54,351 nucleotides of DNA from Acidobacteriota bacterium (GCA_003222895.1 QHXI01000071.1:1-54351); one strand, 5' to 3'; shown: positions 26,637 through 36,224, counted from the first letter of the stretch. Numbers and translations are program-made. Notes: a model not told the origin generated them from the letters alone.

Positions 26637-27101
26637 ATGGCTAAACTTAAAGAAGGCGACAAGGCGCCGGATTTCGCAGTGCCGGATCAGGAAGGTAACG
26701 TAGTTCGCTCGAAAGATTTGCGCGGCAAGAAAATCGTTCTTTATTTCTATCCCAAAGACGACACGCCTGGCTGTACGAAAGAGGCTTGTTCGTTCCGCGA
26801 TTCATTCGCGAAATTCAAACGCCGCGGCATCGAATTGTTCGGCGTTTCGCTGGACAGCGAAAAGTCTCACCAAAAATTCATCAACAAATTCAGCTTGCCG
26901 TTTCGTTTGCTTGCTGACACTGATCGAAAACTTTCCGAGAGCTTCGGCACTTACGGCGAGAAAAAATTCATGGGCCGCACTTACATGGGCAACAACCGCA
27001 TGACTTTTTTGATTGACGAAAAAGGTAAGATCAAAAAGATCTTCAGCAAAGTCAAGCCCGAAGATCATGCGGACGAAGTGCTGTCGGCTTTCAACGAGTG
27101 A
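26637..27101 (+). CDS. bcp: Thioredoxin-dependent peroxiredoxin (Bcp/PrxQ)
   Basis: Reduces hydroperoxides. The 154-residue length is standard. The peroxidatic Cys46 and resolving Cys51 lie in the DDTPGCTKEACSFRD motif, the atypical 2-Cys arrangement of Bcp. The start MAKLKEGDKAPDF is typical. This is a normal cysteine enzyme and contrasts with the peroxiredoxin at 40831, in which the peroxidatic position is encoded by TGA. Confidence 0.96.
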   Translation: MAKLKEGDKAPDFAVPDQEGNVVRSKDLRGKKIVLYFYPKDDTPGCTKEACSFRDSFAKFKRRGIELFGVSLDSEKSHQKFINKFSLPFRLLADTDRKLSESFGTYGEKKFMGRTYMGNNRMTFLIDEKGKIKKIFSKVKPEDHADEVLSAFNE

Positions 27102-27114
27102 GGTTAGCGGCTCG

Positions 27115-27768
27115 TCAGCCGCTGGCACTCTTCGCCTTTCCGATCCCGGTCTTAATCGAGCGCTTTTTGCCTTTCGCTGAAGGTTTGCGGCCGGGCATCA
27201 GAACGCCGACGGTACTGAATGAAGCACTGAGGCTAGGCTTTCGTTTTGAGCCGGTCCCTTGCGCCTTTGTGAGTTCTTCCAACGCCTCGTTCACAAAATA
27301 CATGCGCTGATGGCGCACAATTTGGGTGCGAATTTCGCGCGTCCAGAGCAGTAAATTCGCCAGTGCGTCGCAAACTTCGTCCTTTGGGAGCTTGGTAACC
27401 GCAGCAATTTCCTTTTGAGTATGCGCGCCGCAGCGGATCGCTTCGCGTACGCGATCGGCCGGCGAAAGCTTTCGCAGCATCCGGGCAATTCGTCGCGATG
27501 AAAACGCTGATTTCGGATCGACTGTCAGCCGTGTGCGATCGGAAGTTGCGGTGCTTCCGTGCTTAACTCGCGCTTTCTTGTATTCGCGCAAGGCTTGTCG
27601 GCTGATCGTGATTTTTTGTCTGATGCAGCGTTTGCAATAGAGATTCAATCCATCTTTGCGGGCACGGCAAACGCCAAATTCCGAAAGCGGCAGCGACTCT
27701 TCACATCGCGGGCACCGCTTCAACTCAATTTCGCTAACTTCGGCTAATAACGTCACGTTCGTCTCCAC
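27115..27768 (-). CDS. Putative zinc-finger / helix-turn-helix DNA-binding protein
   Basis: A 217-residue protein. The N-terminal module has paired CxxC sites (RCPRCEE at about 18-24 and YCKRCIRQ at about 43-50), a zinc finger common in phage and HNH-related proteins. The middle holds a helix-turn-helix-like segment (HTQKEIAAVTKLPKDEVCDALANLL). The C-terminus is a basic Lys/Ser tail (PSAKGKKRSIKTGIGKAKS). Role inferred: nucleic-acid-binding regulator. It is convergent with bcp (13 bp apart) and preceded by a hairpin leader. Confidence 0.65.
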   Translation of the reverse strand: METNVTLLAEVSEIELKRCPRCEESLPLSEFGVCRARKDGLNLYCKRCIRQKITISRQALREYKKARVKHGSTATSDRTRLTVDPKSAFSSRRIARMLRKLSPADRVREAIRCGAHTQKEIAAVTKLPKDEVCDALANLLLWTREIRTQIVRHQRMYFVNEALEELTKAQGTGSKRKPSLSASFSTVGVLMPGRKPSAKGKKRSIKTGIGKAKSASG

Positions 27769-28763
27769 CAGTCGATGATGAAAATAATGAATTTTGAAAA
27801 CAGAAAACCTTTGGCGGCTGACCTGCGAAAGCCGCCTGACACCCTTTGATTCGATCCACCCTGTATGAACTAGGTTGGCGATTGTTATCCGGAGCGGGAC
27901 CGGAAAAAATTTCCGCCATCGACTGCCGGCAATGTCGTCAGACGTTGCGCGGCGAGGCCCTTACATGTCAACGCATCCGAAACAAAGCGTGACGAGGTTG
28001 GTCGCTGGATATGCTGACGATAACTTTGCGAGGTCGAATAATTGCCGCCGGGATTTCAACTGCCACACTCGTCAACTCGCCACTGCGCTTTGCCTCAGAA
28101 CAAACAAGGGATCGGCATTATATTTATCGAGAGATTTTTTGCAACTTGTTTCGCGTGTTGTGTTGGTCCAATCGTGATCATGATCACTTTTCCGTTTCAA
28201 TCTTACATGAAAAAATTTTTTCTCTTTCGCAACACGTGTAGACAGAAACGATTACGACGCATAGCGGTCTGCGCGATCGATTGATGAAAGAATGATTCGC
28301 GTCAGAATTTCAGATCACCACTCGATTAGATCAAGCAACAAATACGCGCCCTTTAGATTCCGGCATAAAGCGTTCGCCAAAAGTCTGTCGCAAAACCTTT
28401 GTGGCCCAACGTCGTGGGCCAACTATTAGTGGATTCGAAAGTAATTACGATCGCGCGAAAAAAGTTTCGCGAGATGAAGAATTGTTTTTTGATCGGATTG
28501 CTGCGTTAGCCTACGCGAAGAAGAACGACCACGTGATTCCAGCCAGCACGGCCAACTGAAGGCTCATCGAGAATGCGTCGACATCCCGGACGATTTCGAT
28601 TTAGCCAACCGATCGGCCAATTCTGTGAACATCGCGCGGCTGTGCAAATCGCCAAAGTAGTTTTGAAAGGGTAAGTTACGCTTCCACAGTTGGTTTTATC
28701 CACAGGATTTCAACAGATTCTGTGGAAATTGTTCTCCGAGAATTTCTTAAGGAAAACCAGGAA
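27769..28763. other. Gene desert with palindromes and a DnaA-box-like site
   Basis: About 1 kb with no convincing gene; short ORFs here have no family motifs or ribosome-binding sites. Structure seen: a hairpin GGCGGCT/AGCCGCC at 27813-27836 (upstream of the zinc-finger gene), the palindrome GTGATCATGATCAC at 28174-28187, a hairpin TGGCCCA/TGGGCCA at 28402-28421, and a cluster TTCCACAG (28682), TTATCCACA (28696-28704, perfect DnaA-box consensus) and CTGTGGAA (28720). It is AT-richer than its surroundings. It may be a regulatory or decayed region. Confidence 0.5.
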
Positions 28764-29183
28764 TTATCGAGATCCCACGGCCGGACGATCTTTCAAACGG
28801 AAGACGAACTTGAGACCTGACCAGATGTCATCAACGGCGCACACCTTCACATCAACCAAACCATTTGCGAGACCGATATCGCGCACAATATTTTCATTCA
28901 GATCGGTGACCACGCCTGACGCTTTCTTCGGCCAGGAGATCCAAAGCGTTCCTGTCGGCGTCAGCTTCGCAGCCTGAAGTGAAAACGCAGTCTCCAATTC
29001 GCGTTTACTCTTAACAAACATCAGAATAAAGTCGCGCGGCTGCGACGCGCGCGTATTTATCTTCACGCCTTTCGGCAAACCAAGTTCATTTACAAAACCC
29101 GCTGGTGCATTCACGAACGCGGCGTTCGAGTTCTCTTTGATTCCCAACTTCTTCACGAGTGGCGTTGTGGAATATCCAGCCAT
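28764..29183 (-). CDS. DUF3052 family protein
   Basis: The start at 29183 (MAGYSTTPLVKKLGIKE) matches the family N-terminus and gives 139 residues; a longer form from 29213 would overlap the MFS gene. Hallmarks: GYSTTPLVKKLGIK, DFILMFVKSKRELE, WISWPKKASGVVTDLNEN and VCAVDDIWSGLKFVFR. Function is unknown. It begins four bases after the stop of the broken MFS gene on the same strand, so they formed one transcription unit. Confidence 0.9.
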   Translation of the reverse strand: MAGYSTTPLVKKLGIKENSNAAFVNAPAGFVNELGLPKGVKINTRASQPRDFILMFVKSKRELETAFSLQAAKLTPTGTLWISWPKKASGVVTDLNENIVRDIGLANGLVDVKVCAVDDIWSGLKFVFRLKDRPAVGSR

Positions 29184-29187
29184 AGAA

Positions 29188-30358
29188 CTATTCGTTGATG
29201 ACGACTTCGCCAAAGTTAATGCCGCGCTTCTCGCGACCGAGCGCGATCACCAAGGCAGCGCCGGCAAAGACTGTGGCCGCCGTGGCTGACATCGCCATTG
29301 CATAACTCATTCTTTCGGCGAACAAGGCTTCAATGTAGGCCACCGAACCTGCCACCAGGACACCGCATTGATAAGCAAAACCGGGAAGGAAACCGCGAAC
29401 TGAATTAGGCGATAGTTCAGAAAGATGTGCCGGAATAATCCCCCAAGCCCCCTGAACCATGAACTGCATGAGGAACGCTCCGACAATCAGCAGCGTCAAC
29501 GATGGGGCAAACGCCCAGAGCGGAACCGCACCGATGGCGCACACCAAGGCGATGATCATGGAACGACGACGACCAATCCGATCAGACAAGAGTCCAAACA
29601 GGATTCCTCCCGTAATCGCTCCGATCATAGAAATCGCGGTTACTGTCAAACGCTGAGTTGGACCGAAACCCCAATACCGCTCGAGAAACGTGGGATACAT
29701 ATCCTGTGTGCCGTGCGAAACGAAGTTCATCATAGTCAGCATAATCAGCAGGAATAGAAAAAGTTTCCAGTGCGATGCAATTGCGCGCCCTAATTGGCCC
29801 CAGCTCTCGTGACGAGCGCTCTTCCACACCTCTGACTCCTTTACGCGAAATCGCACAAAGAGAGCCAATAGTGCAGGAAGTCCTCCGATGAAGAACAGTG
29901 GCCGCCAACCCCAGCGAGGAAGCACGATTAACGAACAGATCGCGGCAAGAAGGTAGCCAACGGCGTATCCTTCCTGGAGCAACCCAGATAAGACGCCACG
30001 TGAATTGCGCGCCCATTCCGATTCCGAACAAAGATCGAAGTACCAGGAAAGTGGCGTAGTTGGGAGCCAAACCCGAAAGCACCTCGATGACCGAATAAAA
30101 CACCAGAACAAACATGAGAGGTGGTCGTCTGCCATAACGGTCTGCAATCAATCCGAAAATGAGTGCTCCGACAGGACGAAAGCCAAGTGTGAGTGCAAGT
30201 GAGAGAGCAATATCTTTGTCTGGACGATGAAACTCTCTGGCGATCCCGGTAAGGGTCACAACCACCAGAAAGAAATCGAAAGCCACAAACATCCAACCCA
30301 AAAAGCCCGCGAGAAGCGCAGCGCGATGACCATCCGGTACTTCGGGCGATTTACTCAT
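29188..30358 (-). pseudogene. MFS transporter (sialate/lactate:H+ symporter-like), frameshifted
   Basis: The two halves lie in different frames. The N-terminal half starts MSKSPEVPDGHRAALLAGF and runs through DRYGRRPP to LRSLFGIGMG; the C-terminal half resumes at RNSRGVLSGLLQEGYAVGY and runs to the end. The join is at about 30010-30016. Compared with the family (GMGGEWG...RGVLSGLLQ), about 17 or 18 residues around GEWG and the following helix end are missing, so this is a deletion plus a frameshift, not a single-base slip. It looks like a real pseudogene, though a local assembly fault is possible. Confidence 0.82.
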
Positions 30359-30534
30359 GCAATTGATTCAGACCGTTAGTTGAACGACGACGAAAGCGGC
30401 GCGATACTAAACTCTGCGAGAAGAGGGTTCAAGCGAATTGTTAGCTCGGCGACAACGGTCAAAGGGAATAGAGCGTCTCAAAATTGGTATTTGTGTTAGT
30501 AAGCTAGGGTCTGTCACGACTAATTAGACGGAAG

Positions 30535-31521
30535 ATGCTGATTAAGAAACCGGACGAAATCAAATCGAGCGAGATCACGGATCAGAAAGTCTATCTGAAC
30601 CGCCGTCTATTCATCCGTGGAGCCGTTCTGGCTGGTTCAGTCGCGGCCACTGGACTGCTGTATCGAAAACTCAATCCGCCCGCTGCCGTGGTCGAGGAGC
30701 AGCCCAAAATAGCCGGCATCGTCAAGCCGCCTTCGGATGAATCGATGCGTCAGGGGTTCAAAGTTAATGAAGCCCCAACGTCGTTCGAGGACATCACGAA
30801 CTACAACAATTTTTACGAGTTCTCGACTGAGAAGCGATCAGTTGCTTCGGAAGCACGTGGTTTCATAACGCGCCCCTGGACAGTTGAAGTGGGCGGACTG
30901 GTCAATAAGCCAAAGACATTCGACCTCGATGATTTGCTGAAGCTTGCGCCGCAGGAAGAGCGCATCTATCGGCATCGCTGCGTCGAAGCGTGGTCGATGG
31001 TCATTCCGTGGGTTGGATTTTCCTTGAACGCGCTGCTGAAACAGGTCGAGCCGTTATCAACGGCGCGATATGTCGCGTTTCAGACGCTGCTCGATCCGAA
31101 GCGTCTGCCGAATCAGAGCACCAGTGTGCTCGATTGGCCGTATGTTGAAGGGCTGCGACTTGATGAAGCAATGCATCCGCTGACGATTTTGGCGACGGGA
31201 CTTTACGGAGGCACGCTGCCGCCGCAGGATGGTGCGCCGATTCGTTTGGTCGTGCCGTGGAAGTACGGATACAAGGGAATCAAGTCGATCGTGAAGATTA
31301 GTCTGGTAGCAGATGAGCCGCCCACAACCTGGAATATTCAAGTCCCGGAATGGTACGGGTTTTATTCGAATGTGAATCCAAACGTGAGCCAGACGCGTTG
31401 GAGCCAGGCGACCGAACATCGAATTGGAGAATACAGTTCGCGGCCTACCCTTCTGTTCAACGGCTATGCTGAGCAGGTCGGCCATTTGTACCAGGGAATG
31501 GATTTGAACGTGAATTACTGA
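30535..31521 (+). CDS. msrP: Protein-methionine-sulfoxide reductase, molybdopterin subunit
   Basis: Repairs oxidised methionines in the periplasm. The 328-residue protein has a twin-arginine leader (LNRRLFIRGAVLAG, Arg23-Arg24) for Tat export, encoded also in this window at 49.7 kb. The molybdenum-ligating Cys149 is in YRHRCVEAWSMVIPWVGF, the YedY hallmark. Other motifs are GLYGGTLPPQDGAPIRLVVPWKYGYKGIKSI and WSQATEHRIG-type tail. The membrane haem partner msrQ follows 112 bp downstream. Confidence 0.96.
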   Translation: MLIKKPDEIKSSEITDQKVYLNRRLFIRGAVLAGSVAATGLLYRKLNPPAAVVEEQPKIAGIVKPPSDESMRQGFKVNEAPTSFEDITNYNNFYEFSTEKRSVASEARGFITRPWTVEVGGLVNKPKTFDLDDLLKLAPQEERIYRHRCVEAWSMVIPWVGFSLNALLKQVEPLSTARYVAFQTLLDPKRLPNQSTSVLDWPYVEGLRLDEAMHPLTILATGLYGGTLPPQDGAPIRLVVPWKYGYKGIKSIVKISLVADEPPTTWNIQVPEWYGFYSNVNPNVSQTRWSQATEHRIGEYSSRPTLLFNGYAEQVGHLYQGMDLNVNY

Positions 31522-31524
31522 TGG

Positions 31525-31611
31525 AGCTATCAGCTGTCGGCTTTCAGCTTTCAGCTTTCAGCTTTCAGCCAGAGACGGAGAATGGTTGCTGATGGCTGAC
31601 TGCTGATAGCT
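31525..31611. repeat. Microrepeat (CTTTCAG)x4 within a short inverted repeat
   Basis: CTTTCAG is repeated four times at 31541-31568. The flanks AGCTATCAG (31525-31533) and CTGATAGCT (31603-31611) are inverted copies. It fills the msrP-msrQ gap. Confidence 0.8.
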
Positions 31612-31633
31612 GACTGTTGAAAGCTTCTCCAGC

Positions 31634-32251
31634 ATGAAAGACACACGATTCCCCAAACTCGTCCTGTTCATCAACAGCCTGGTGCCTCTGGCGTTGTTGC
31701 TCTGGGACGTTGCTCGGCATCAAGTCGGCGCGAATCCGCTGGAGTTCGTGACGCGCACGACGGGAATGTTGACGCTTGTTTTTCTCTTGATTTCGCTGGC
31801 CGTCACGCCATTGCGACGAATTACCGGTCTGAATTGGCTGATCAGATTTCGGCGAATGCTTGGGTTGTTTGCTTTCTTTTACGGTTCACTTCACCTGATG
31901 ACGTACGTCGCGTTCGATCGGTTCTTTCATTTCACAACGGTTCCCGCGGATGTTTTGAAGCGGCCGTTCATCGCGATTGGCTTCACCGCGTTTGTCTTGA
32001 TGTTGCCGTTAGCGATTACTTCGACCGATAAAATGGTGAAGCGGCTCGGCGGTAAACGTTGGGCGCGCCTGCATAAAATCGTTTACGTCTCTGGCGTCTT
32101 GGGAGTGCTGCACTACTACATGCTGGTGAAATCTGATGTCCGGATCCCGCTGACGTTTGCGTTCGTGTTGCTTTTGCTGCTGGGCTTCAGAGTTTTGGCG
32201 AAGTATTACAAAGGTCCTATTGCTTCGAGTAGCATTGTGCCACCGCGTTAA
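31634..32251 (+). CDS. msrQ: MsrQ haem-binding membrane subunit
   Basis: Integral membrane b-type haem protein (YedZ) that delivers electrons to MsrP. The 205-residue length is normal. It has about six helices and the family motifs RRITGLNWLIRFRRMLGLFAFFYGSLH, PLAITSTDKMVKRLGGKRW and LHKIVYVSGVLGVLHYYMLVK, with the haem-ligand His in the latter and in GSLH. It lies downstream of msrP in the same direction. Confidence 0.96.
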   Translation: MKDTRFPKLVLFINSLVPLALLLWDVARHQVGANPLEFVTRTTGMLTLVFLLISLAVTPLRRITGLNWLIRFRRMLGLFAFFYGSLHLMTYVAFDRFFHFTTVPADVLKRPFIAIGFTAFVLMLPLAITSTDKMVKRLGGKRWARLHKIVYVSGVLGVLHYYMLVKSDVRIPLTFAFVLLLLLGFRVLAKYYKGPIASSSIVPPR

Positions 32252-32296
32252 CGCCCGATCCGCTCGCTACTGCTCGCGGTACTGTAACGTCGTATA

Positions 32297-33064
32297 ATGC
32301 GGGCCGTGCTCGATCCAACCAAACGATTTTCCAAGCGGGTCGAAAACTACATCAAGTATCGTCCCGGCTATCCCGCCAAGATCATTCCTTTGCTTGAATC
32401 TGAATGCGGTCTGACACCGCGGTCTGTAGTTGCAGACTTGGGCTCAGGCACCGGATTTCTCACTAAACTTTTTCTCAAGTACGGCAACAAAGTTTTTGGC
32501 ATCGAGCCAAACGTCGATATGCGCGCAGCAGGCGAGAAGCTGCTCGCAAAATATCAGAATTTCACTAGCGTAGATGCCAGTGCCGAAGCAACCACGCTTC
32601 CGAATCATTCGATTGATTTGATTGTTGCCGGCCAGGCCTTTCACTGGTTCGACCGGGCGAAAGCAAAGCCGGAATTTCAGCGCATCCTGAAGCCGGGCGG
32701 TTGGGCCGTTCTGATTTGGAATGGGTTCCGCGTCGAAACCAGCCCGCTGAATAACGGTTATCAGGAAATTGTGCTGCGTTACGGCACCGACTACAAAGAG
32801 GTTGCGCGGGAAATTAACGGAATCGATGTCGAGTCGTTTTTCGCGACGGAGCCTTATAAGCGCGCGCGGTTCGCGTTCAGTCAGATGTTTGATTTTGAAG
32901 GGTTGAAGGGACGACTGCTTTCGTCGTCTTACGCGCCGGAATCAAGCGATCCAAACTTTGACAAAATGATCGACGAGTTGCGCTCGCTCTTCGATGCTAA
33001 CCGGAAAGACGACAAAATTGATTTCAATTACGAAACGGAAGTTTATTACGGGCGAGTAACGTAG
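32297..33064 (+). CDS. Class I SAM-dependent methyltransferase
   Basis: A 255-residue protein with the SAM fold: motif I VVADLGSGTGFLTKLFLKYG, the acidic loop FGIEPNVDM, DASAEATTLP and the post-motif HSIDLIVAGQAFHWF. These resemble methyltransferase domain 11 proteins of the small-molecule type. The substrate cannot be predicted. It ends one base before the subtilase stop on the opposite strand. Confidence 0.88.
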   Translation: MRAVLDPTKRFSKRVENYIKYRPGYPAKIIPLLESECGLTPRSVVADLGSGTGFLTKLFLKYGNKVFGIEPNVDMRAAGEKLLAKYQNFTSVDASAEATTLPNHSIDLIVAGQAFHWFDRAKAKPEFQRILKPGGWAVLIWNGFRVETSPLNNGYQEIVLRYGTDYKEVAREINGIDVESFFATEPYKRARFAFSQMFDFEGLKGRLLSSSYAPESSDPNFDKMIDELRSLFDANRKDDKIDFNYETEVYYGRVT

Positions 33065-36064
33065 CTAGTGCGCGGCAATTCTCGCCAGCGCATGCGCCAG
33101 ATCCATTCGCGTGAAGGCGCCCTGCGGATTGAAGCTCGTCCCATTCGTTCTGATCAATCCGTTTTGAACCGCGACGGCCACATAACCGCGCAACGAACTC
33201 GGAATCCACGCAGCGTCAGAATAAGTAAGCGTGTAGGTGCCCGTCTCTGCCTGCTGGCGCAACCCTGCCGCGCGAACTAACGCTACCACGGCCGTCAGTC
33301 GATCGACGGCGGTATCCGGCTGGAACGGCCCGCCGGTGCTAATCGAGGGAAACAGCGCGCCATTCGGCGAAGCTTGTGCGCTCTCGACGAACAGCATCAT
33401 CGTGTGATCGCGAACGTCAGTGTAGTTGGATTGTCCCGGCAGATACTGCGGCACGCGCGCGCCCTGCACCAAGGCCGCGGCGAGATTCGCGCGAGTCACT
33501 GCGAGATTAGGGCGGAATCGAGTTCCAATCGGCGCGATGGTCAACGAACGGAATGCTTGATCGATCTCGCCAACCGATGCTGAATCCATACCAACCAAAT
33601 CGGAAAGAGCTGGATAATTCGCGATCGTGACTCGCAAGACACCGACGTAAGTTTGCGACCACGATTGGCTGCCCGTGTTTGCTAACGTGGTTCCGGCCGG
33701 CGCGGTGCCCGCGGCGGTTGCGACACGCGCTTTCCAAGCACCAGCGGCAGGCGCGCTGACGAGCGCTCGTTGTCTCCGACCCGTCAATCCCGGGGCGTTT
33801 AGGTGATCGGCCGCCGCCTGCTGCGTTCCGCTCGCATCAAGTACCGCCAGGTTCAGGTTTGCGGGATTCACCACGTCACCCCAGGCGACTTGGACGGAGG
33901 CGAGCAAAGCGTTAGCTGGAATATTCAGCGATGAATCGCTATTCGATCCGGGCGTGGCGTTGCCACTGAACGTCTGTGAGCTATTAACGAAAGTGACTTG
34001 GCCTTGATAAGCCATGCCACGCCATCCGCCAAACCTTCTCTGCGAAAACGCTGCTTCAAGCACGGCGGCCTGCGCGTTCAGCATTCCGGCGCCAACCTCA
34101 TACATGTAATACGGCGGTAGCGGCGTCGCCGTGCGTTGGAGGATATCGCGCACTTGCGCTGGGGTGAGATTTGGATTTGCTTCGAGCATCAGAGCGACCA
34201 CCCCGGCGACCTGCGGCGCTGAAAAGCTGGTGCCATTTCCGGTCGTGTAATACGGAAGTTCACTCGCGGCCAATGAGGCATCATTCGCCGCAAGACCATC
34301 GACGGTCGTCACCGCGGCTACGGTAGAAGCACGCAAGCTGACGGTATTGACTCCGGGCGCAACGATGGTTGGATGGAAGAGCGGGCTGCCAAAGTCGCCA
34401 CGTGATGAAAAGTCCGCAAGGTGACCGAGATTGTCGGTCGCGCCGGTGCTGATCACCCACGGCGCAACGGAATATGGATTCAACGAATCGGTTCCGGGCC
34501 CGGTGTTTCCCGCCGAGAACACAATGTTGACGCCGTTATCAGTCAGCATCTTCGTTGCAATGTTCACGGGATCGTTAACGTCGAATACGGTATTCGCAGA
34601 GAAGCTGCAATTGACCACGCGCACGTTGAAAGCTGTCGCGTTCGCCAACAAGTAATCGAATCCTGAAAGCACGAAGAGCAGACTCGCGTCACCCGCGCTC
34701 AATCCCAGAATGTTCGCTCCGGGCGCAACTCCCGCGTACTTGCCGCCTGATTGCTGGCCGGTTCCCGCGATTACGCCGGCAACGAAGGTTCCGTGGCCGT
34801 AGGCTTGATCGGTGTTTTGCAGACTCGACGTGGCCATCGGATAATTGAATCCGACGCCAAGGCTTTGCGTGTCGGCCAGCTTAATATTCTGCACGACGCG
34901 GCCTGATAAGTCGCCGTGGGTTCCATCAACACCGGTATCGAGCACCGCGACGGTAACGCCGCGACCGCTGACGGCAAGACCTCTATTGGCTCGAGTCAAA
35001 TCAGCGTTGCGACGAACGCGTTCGACTCCCGTAATATTTCGCGCCGCTACGTCCAGATTCCATTGCAAAGTTCGGTTGCCGTAAATCGATCGCACCGCCG
35101 GCAGATGGGATATCGCCGCAAGGCGCGCCTTTGTCGTCGTCACGGCGACCATCGGCAACATGCGATAGCGCGTGCCACCAAGAACGCCAACGTTTTGCAG
35201 ATCCGCAATGTCCGCATCGGTCGGCGCATGATGAAAGATAATCACCGCATCGACGTTGCTGTCGTCGGTCAGGCGATTCAGCAGCACTGCGAGTTCAGGA
35301 TCCACGCTTTGAATACCAGTTTGTCCGACTCTCGCGTTCAGCGCGGAAGTCAGGGCGTTAGTGCCAGTCTCGACCAAACTATCCGCGCCGCTGATGGTGA
35401 TTCCGTCCGCGCCTGAGACAGTGATTCCAGTCGTGCCGATAACCGTGATCGAAGTCGGCGGGATTGCGTAGAGCACACCATCTGCTCCTAACGCAGTGAT
35501 GGTGTCCGCGCCGCTAATCGTAATTCCGTCTGCGCCGCTGATCGTAATTCCGTCTGCTCGACCAATATTGCGGGTGTCGGCGCCGCTCGCGGTGATGCCA
35601 TTCGTGCCTGTAGCGATGAGACTGTCTGCACCGCTAATCGTAATGCCCGTAGGATTGCGAATCGTGACTGAATCCGCGCGATAGGTGTTGCCATCGGCAC
35701 CACTGATGGTGATTCCGTCGGCGCCGCTGATTGTTATCCCGTCCGCGCGATTGATCGCCGTCGAATCAGCTCCTGATGCCGTGATTCCATCGGCTCCCGA
35801 TGCGGTAATGCCGTCGGCTCCCGATGCAGTAATACCGTCGGCGCCACTGACCGTGATTCCGTTTGGATCAAACGCCAGCACGCCGTCGGCGCCGCTCACC
35901 GTGATACCGTTCGTGCCGGTATAAAGAATCCCATCAGCACCGCTGACGGTGATTCCGTTCGCACCCGTGATCGTCAGTCCCGCCAGCGCCGGAACAGAAC
36001 TGAGCAAAAGCACCAGAGTCAGTGCGATCAGCCGTTCAAATTTTCTGAATAGGTCTCGTATCAT
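33065..36064 (-). CDS. Exported subtilase with 9-residue-repeat N-terminus and SLH domains
   Basis: A 999-residue secreted protease. Signal peptide at residues 12-28. Residues 30-232 form a low-complexity array of about nine-residue units (GITVSGADG, GITISGADG, GITASGADG), probably a beta-solenoid. Residues about 255-335 look like an inhibitor-I9-like prodomain. The S8 catalytic domain has Asp376 (AVLDTG), His424 (AYGHGTFVAG), oxyanion Asn520 (SAGN) and Ser613 (GNGTSFSAP). A jelly-roll-like region and three SLH-like modules at the C-terminus (DLVGMDSASVGEIDQAF, YTDVRDHTMMLFV, YSDAAWIPSSLRGYVAVAV) imply cell-wall anchoring. The solenoid before the prodomain is unlike standard subtilases. Confidence 0.9.
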   Translation of the reverse strand: MIRDLFRKFERLIALTLVLLLSSVPALAGLTITGANGITVSGADGILYTGTNGITVSGADGVLAFDPNGITVSGADGITASGADGITASGADGITASGADSTAINRADGITISGADGITISGADGNTYRADSVTIRNPTGITISGADSLIATGTNGITASGADTRNIGRADGITISGADGITISGADTITALGADGVLYAIPPTSITVIGTTGITVSGADGITISGADSLVETGTNALTSALNARVGQTGIQSVDPELAVLLNRLTDDSNVDAVIIFHHAPTDADIADLQNVGVLGGTRYRMLPMVAVTTTKARLAAISHLPAVRSIYGNRTLQWNLDVAARNITGVERVRRNADLTRANRGLAVSGRGVTVAVLDTGVDGTHGDLSGRVVQNIKLADTQSLGVGFNYPMATSSLQNTDQAYGHGTFVAGVIAGTGQQSGGKYAGVAPGANILGLSAGDASLLFVLSGFDYLLANATAFNVRVVNCSFSANTVFDVNDPVNIATKMLTDNGVNIVFSAGNTGPGTDSLNPYSVAPWVISTGATDNLGHLADFSSRGDFGSPLFHPTIVAPGVNTVSLRASTVAAVTTVDGLAANDASLAASELPYYTTGNGTSFSAPQVAGVVALMLEANPNLTPAQVRDILQRTATPLPPYYMYEVGAGMLNAQAAVLEAAFSQRRFGGWRGMAYQGQVTFVNSSQTFSGNATPGSNSDSSLNIPANALLASVQVAWGDVVNPANLNLAVLDASGTQQAAADHLNAPGLTGRRQRALVSAPAAGAWKARVATAAGTAPAGTTLANTGSQSWSQTYVGVLRVTIANYPALSDLVGMDSASVGEIDQAFRSLTIAPIGTRFRPNLAVTRANLAAALVQGARVPQYLPGQSNYTDVRDHTMMLFVESAQASPNGALFPSISTGGPFQPDTAVDRLTAVVALVRAAGLRQQAETGTYTLTYSDAAWIPSSLRGYVAVAVQNGLIRTNGTSFNPQGAFTRMDLAHALARIAAH
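35369..35977 (-). repeat. In-frame 27-bp degenerate coding repeat
   Basis: The DNA encoding the nonapeptide array repeats about every 27 bp, with near-identical stretches at 35771-35850. The repeat is translated throughout. Confidence 0.85.
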
Positions 36065-36224
36065 TAATCAACAAGCCATCGCCACGGTCGGGTCAAGACA
36101 GTAGCTTGTCTGGGCAGTCAGGCGAGAGTACGAAAAACTGAGACGACGCGCGGATTCTACTAACCCAAATACTTCTGTTTGTTGCGGTCGCCTTGCAATT
36201 TTGTTCTCGGTTTCGCCGTTATTT

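Noticed and set aside
28011-28284. Short plus-strand ORFs in the gene desert
   Set aside because: No family motifs, ribosome-binding sites or coding-like composition.
28682-28727. Replication origin from the DnaA-box-like cluster
   Set aside because: No dnaA, dnaN or other origin genes nearby and too few boxes; kept only as an observation.
35496-35924. Long Ser/Ala/Pro/Ile-rich ORFs on the plus strand
   Set aside because: They are antisense shadows of the GITxSGADG coding repeat.
35369-35977. Regularly spaced repeats resembling a CRISPR array or minisatellite
   Set aside because: The units are 27 bp without unique spacers and lie in frame inside the subtilase gene.
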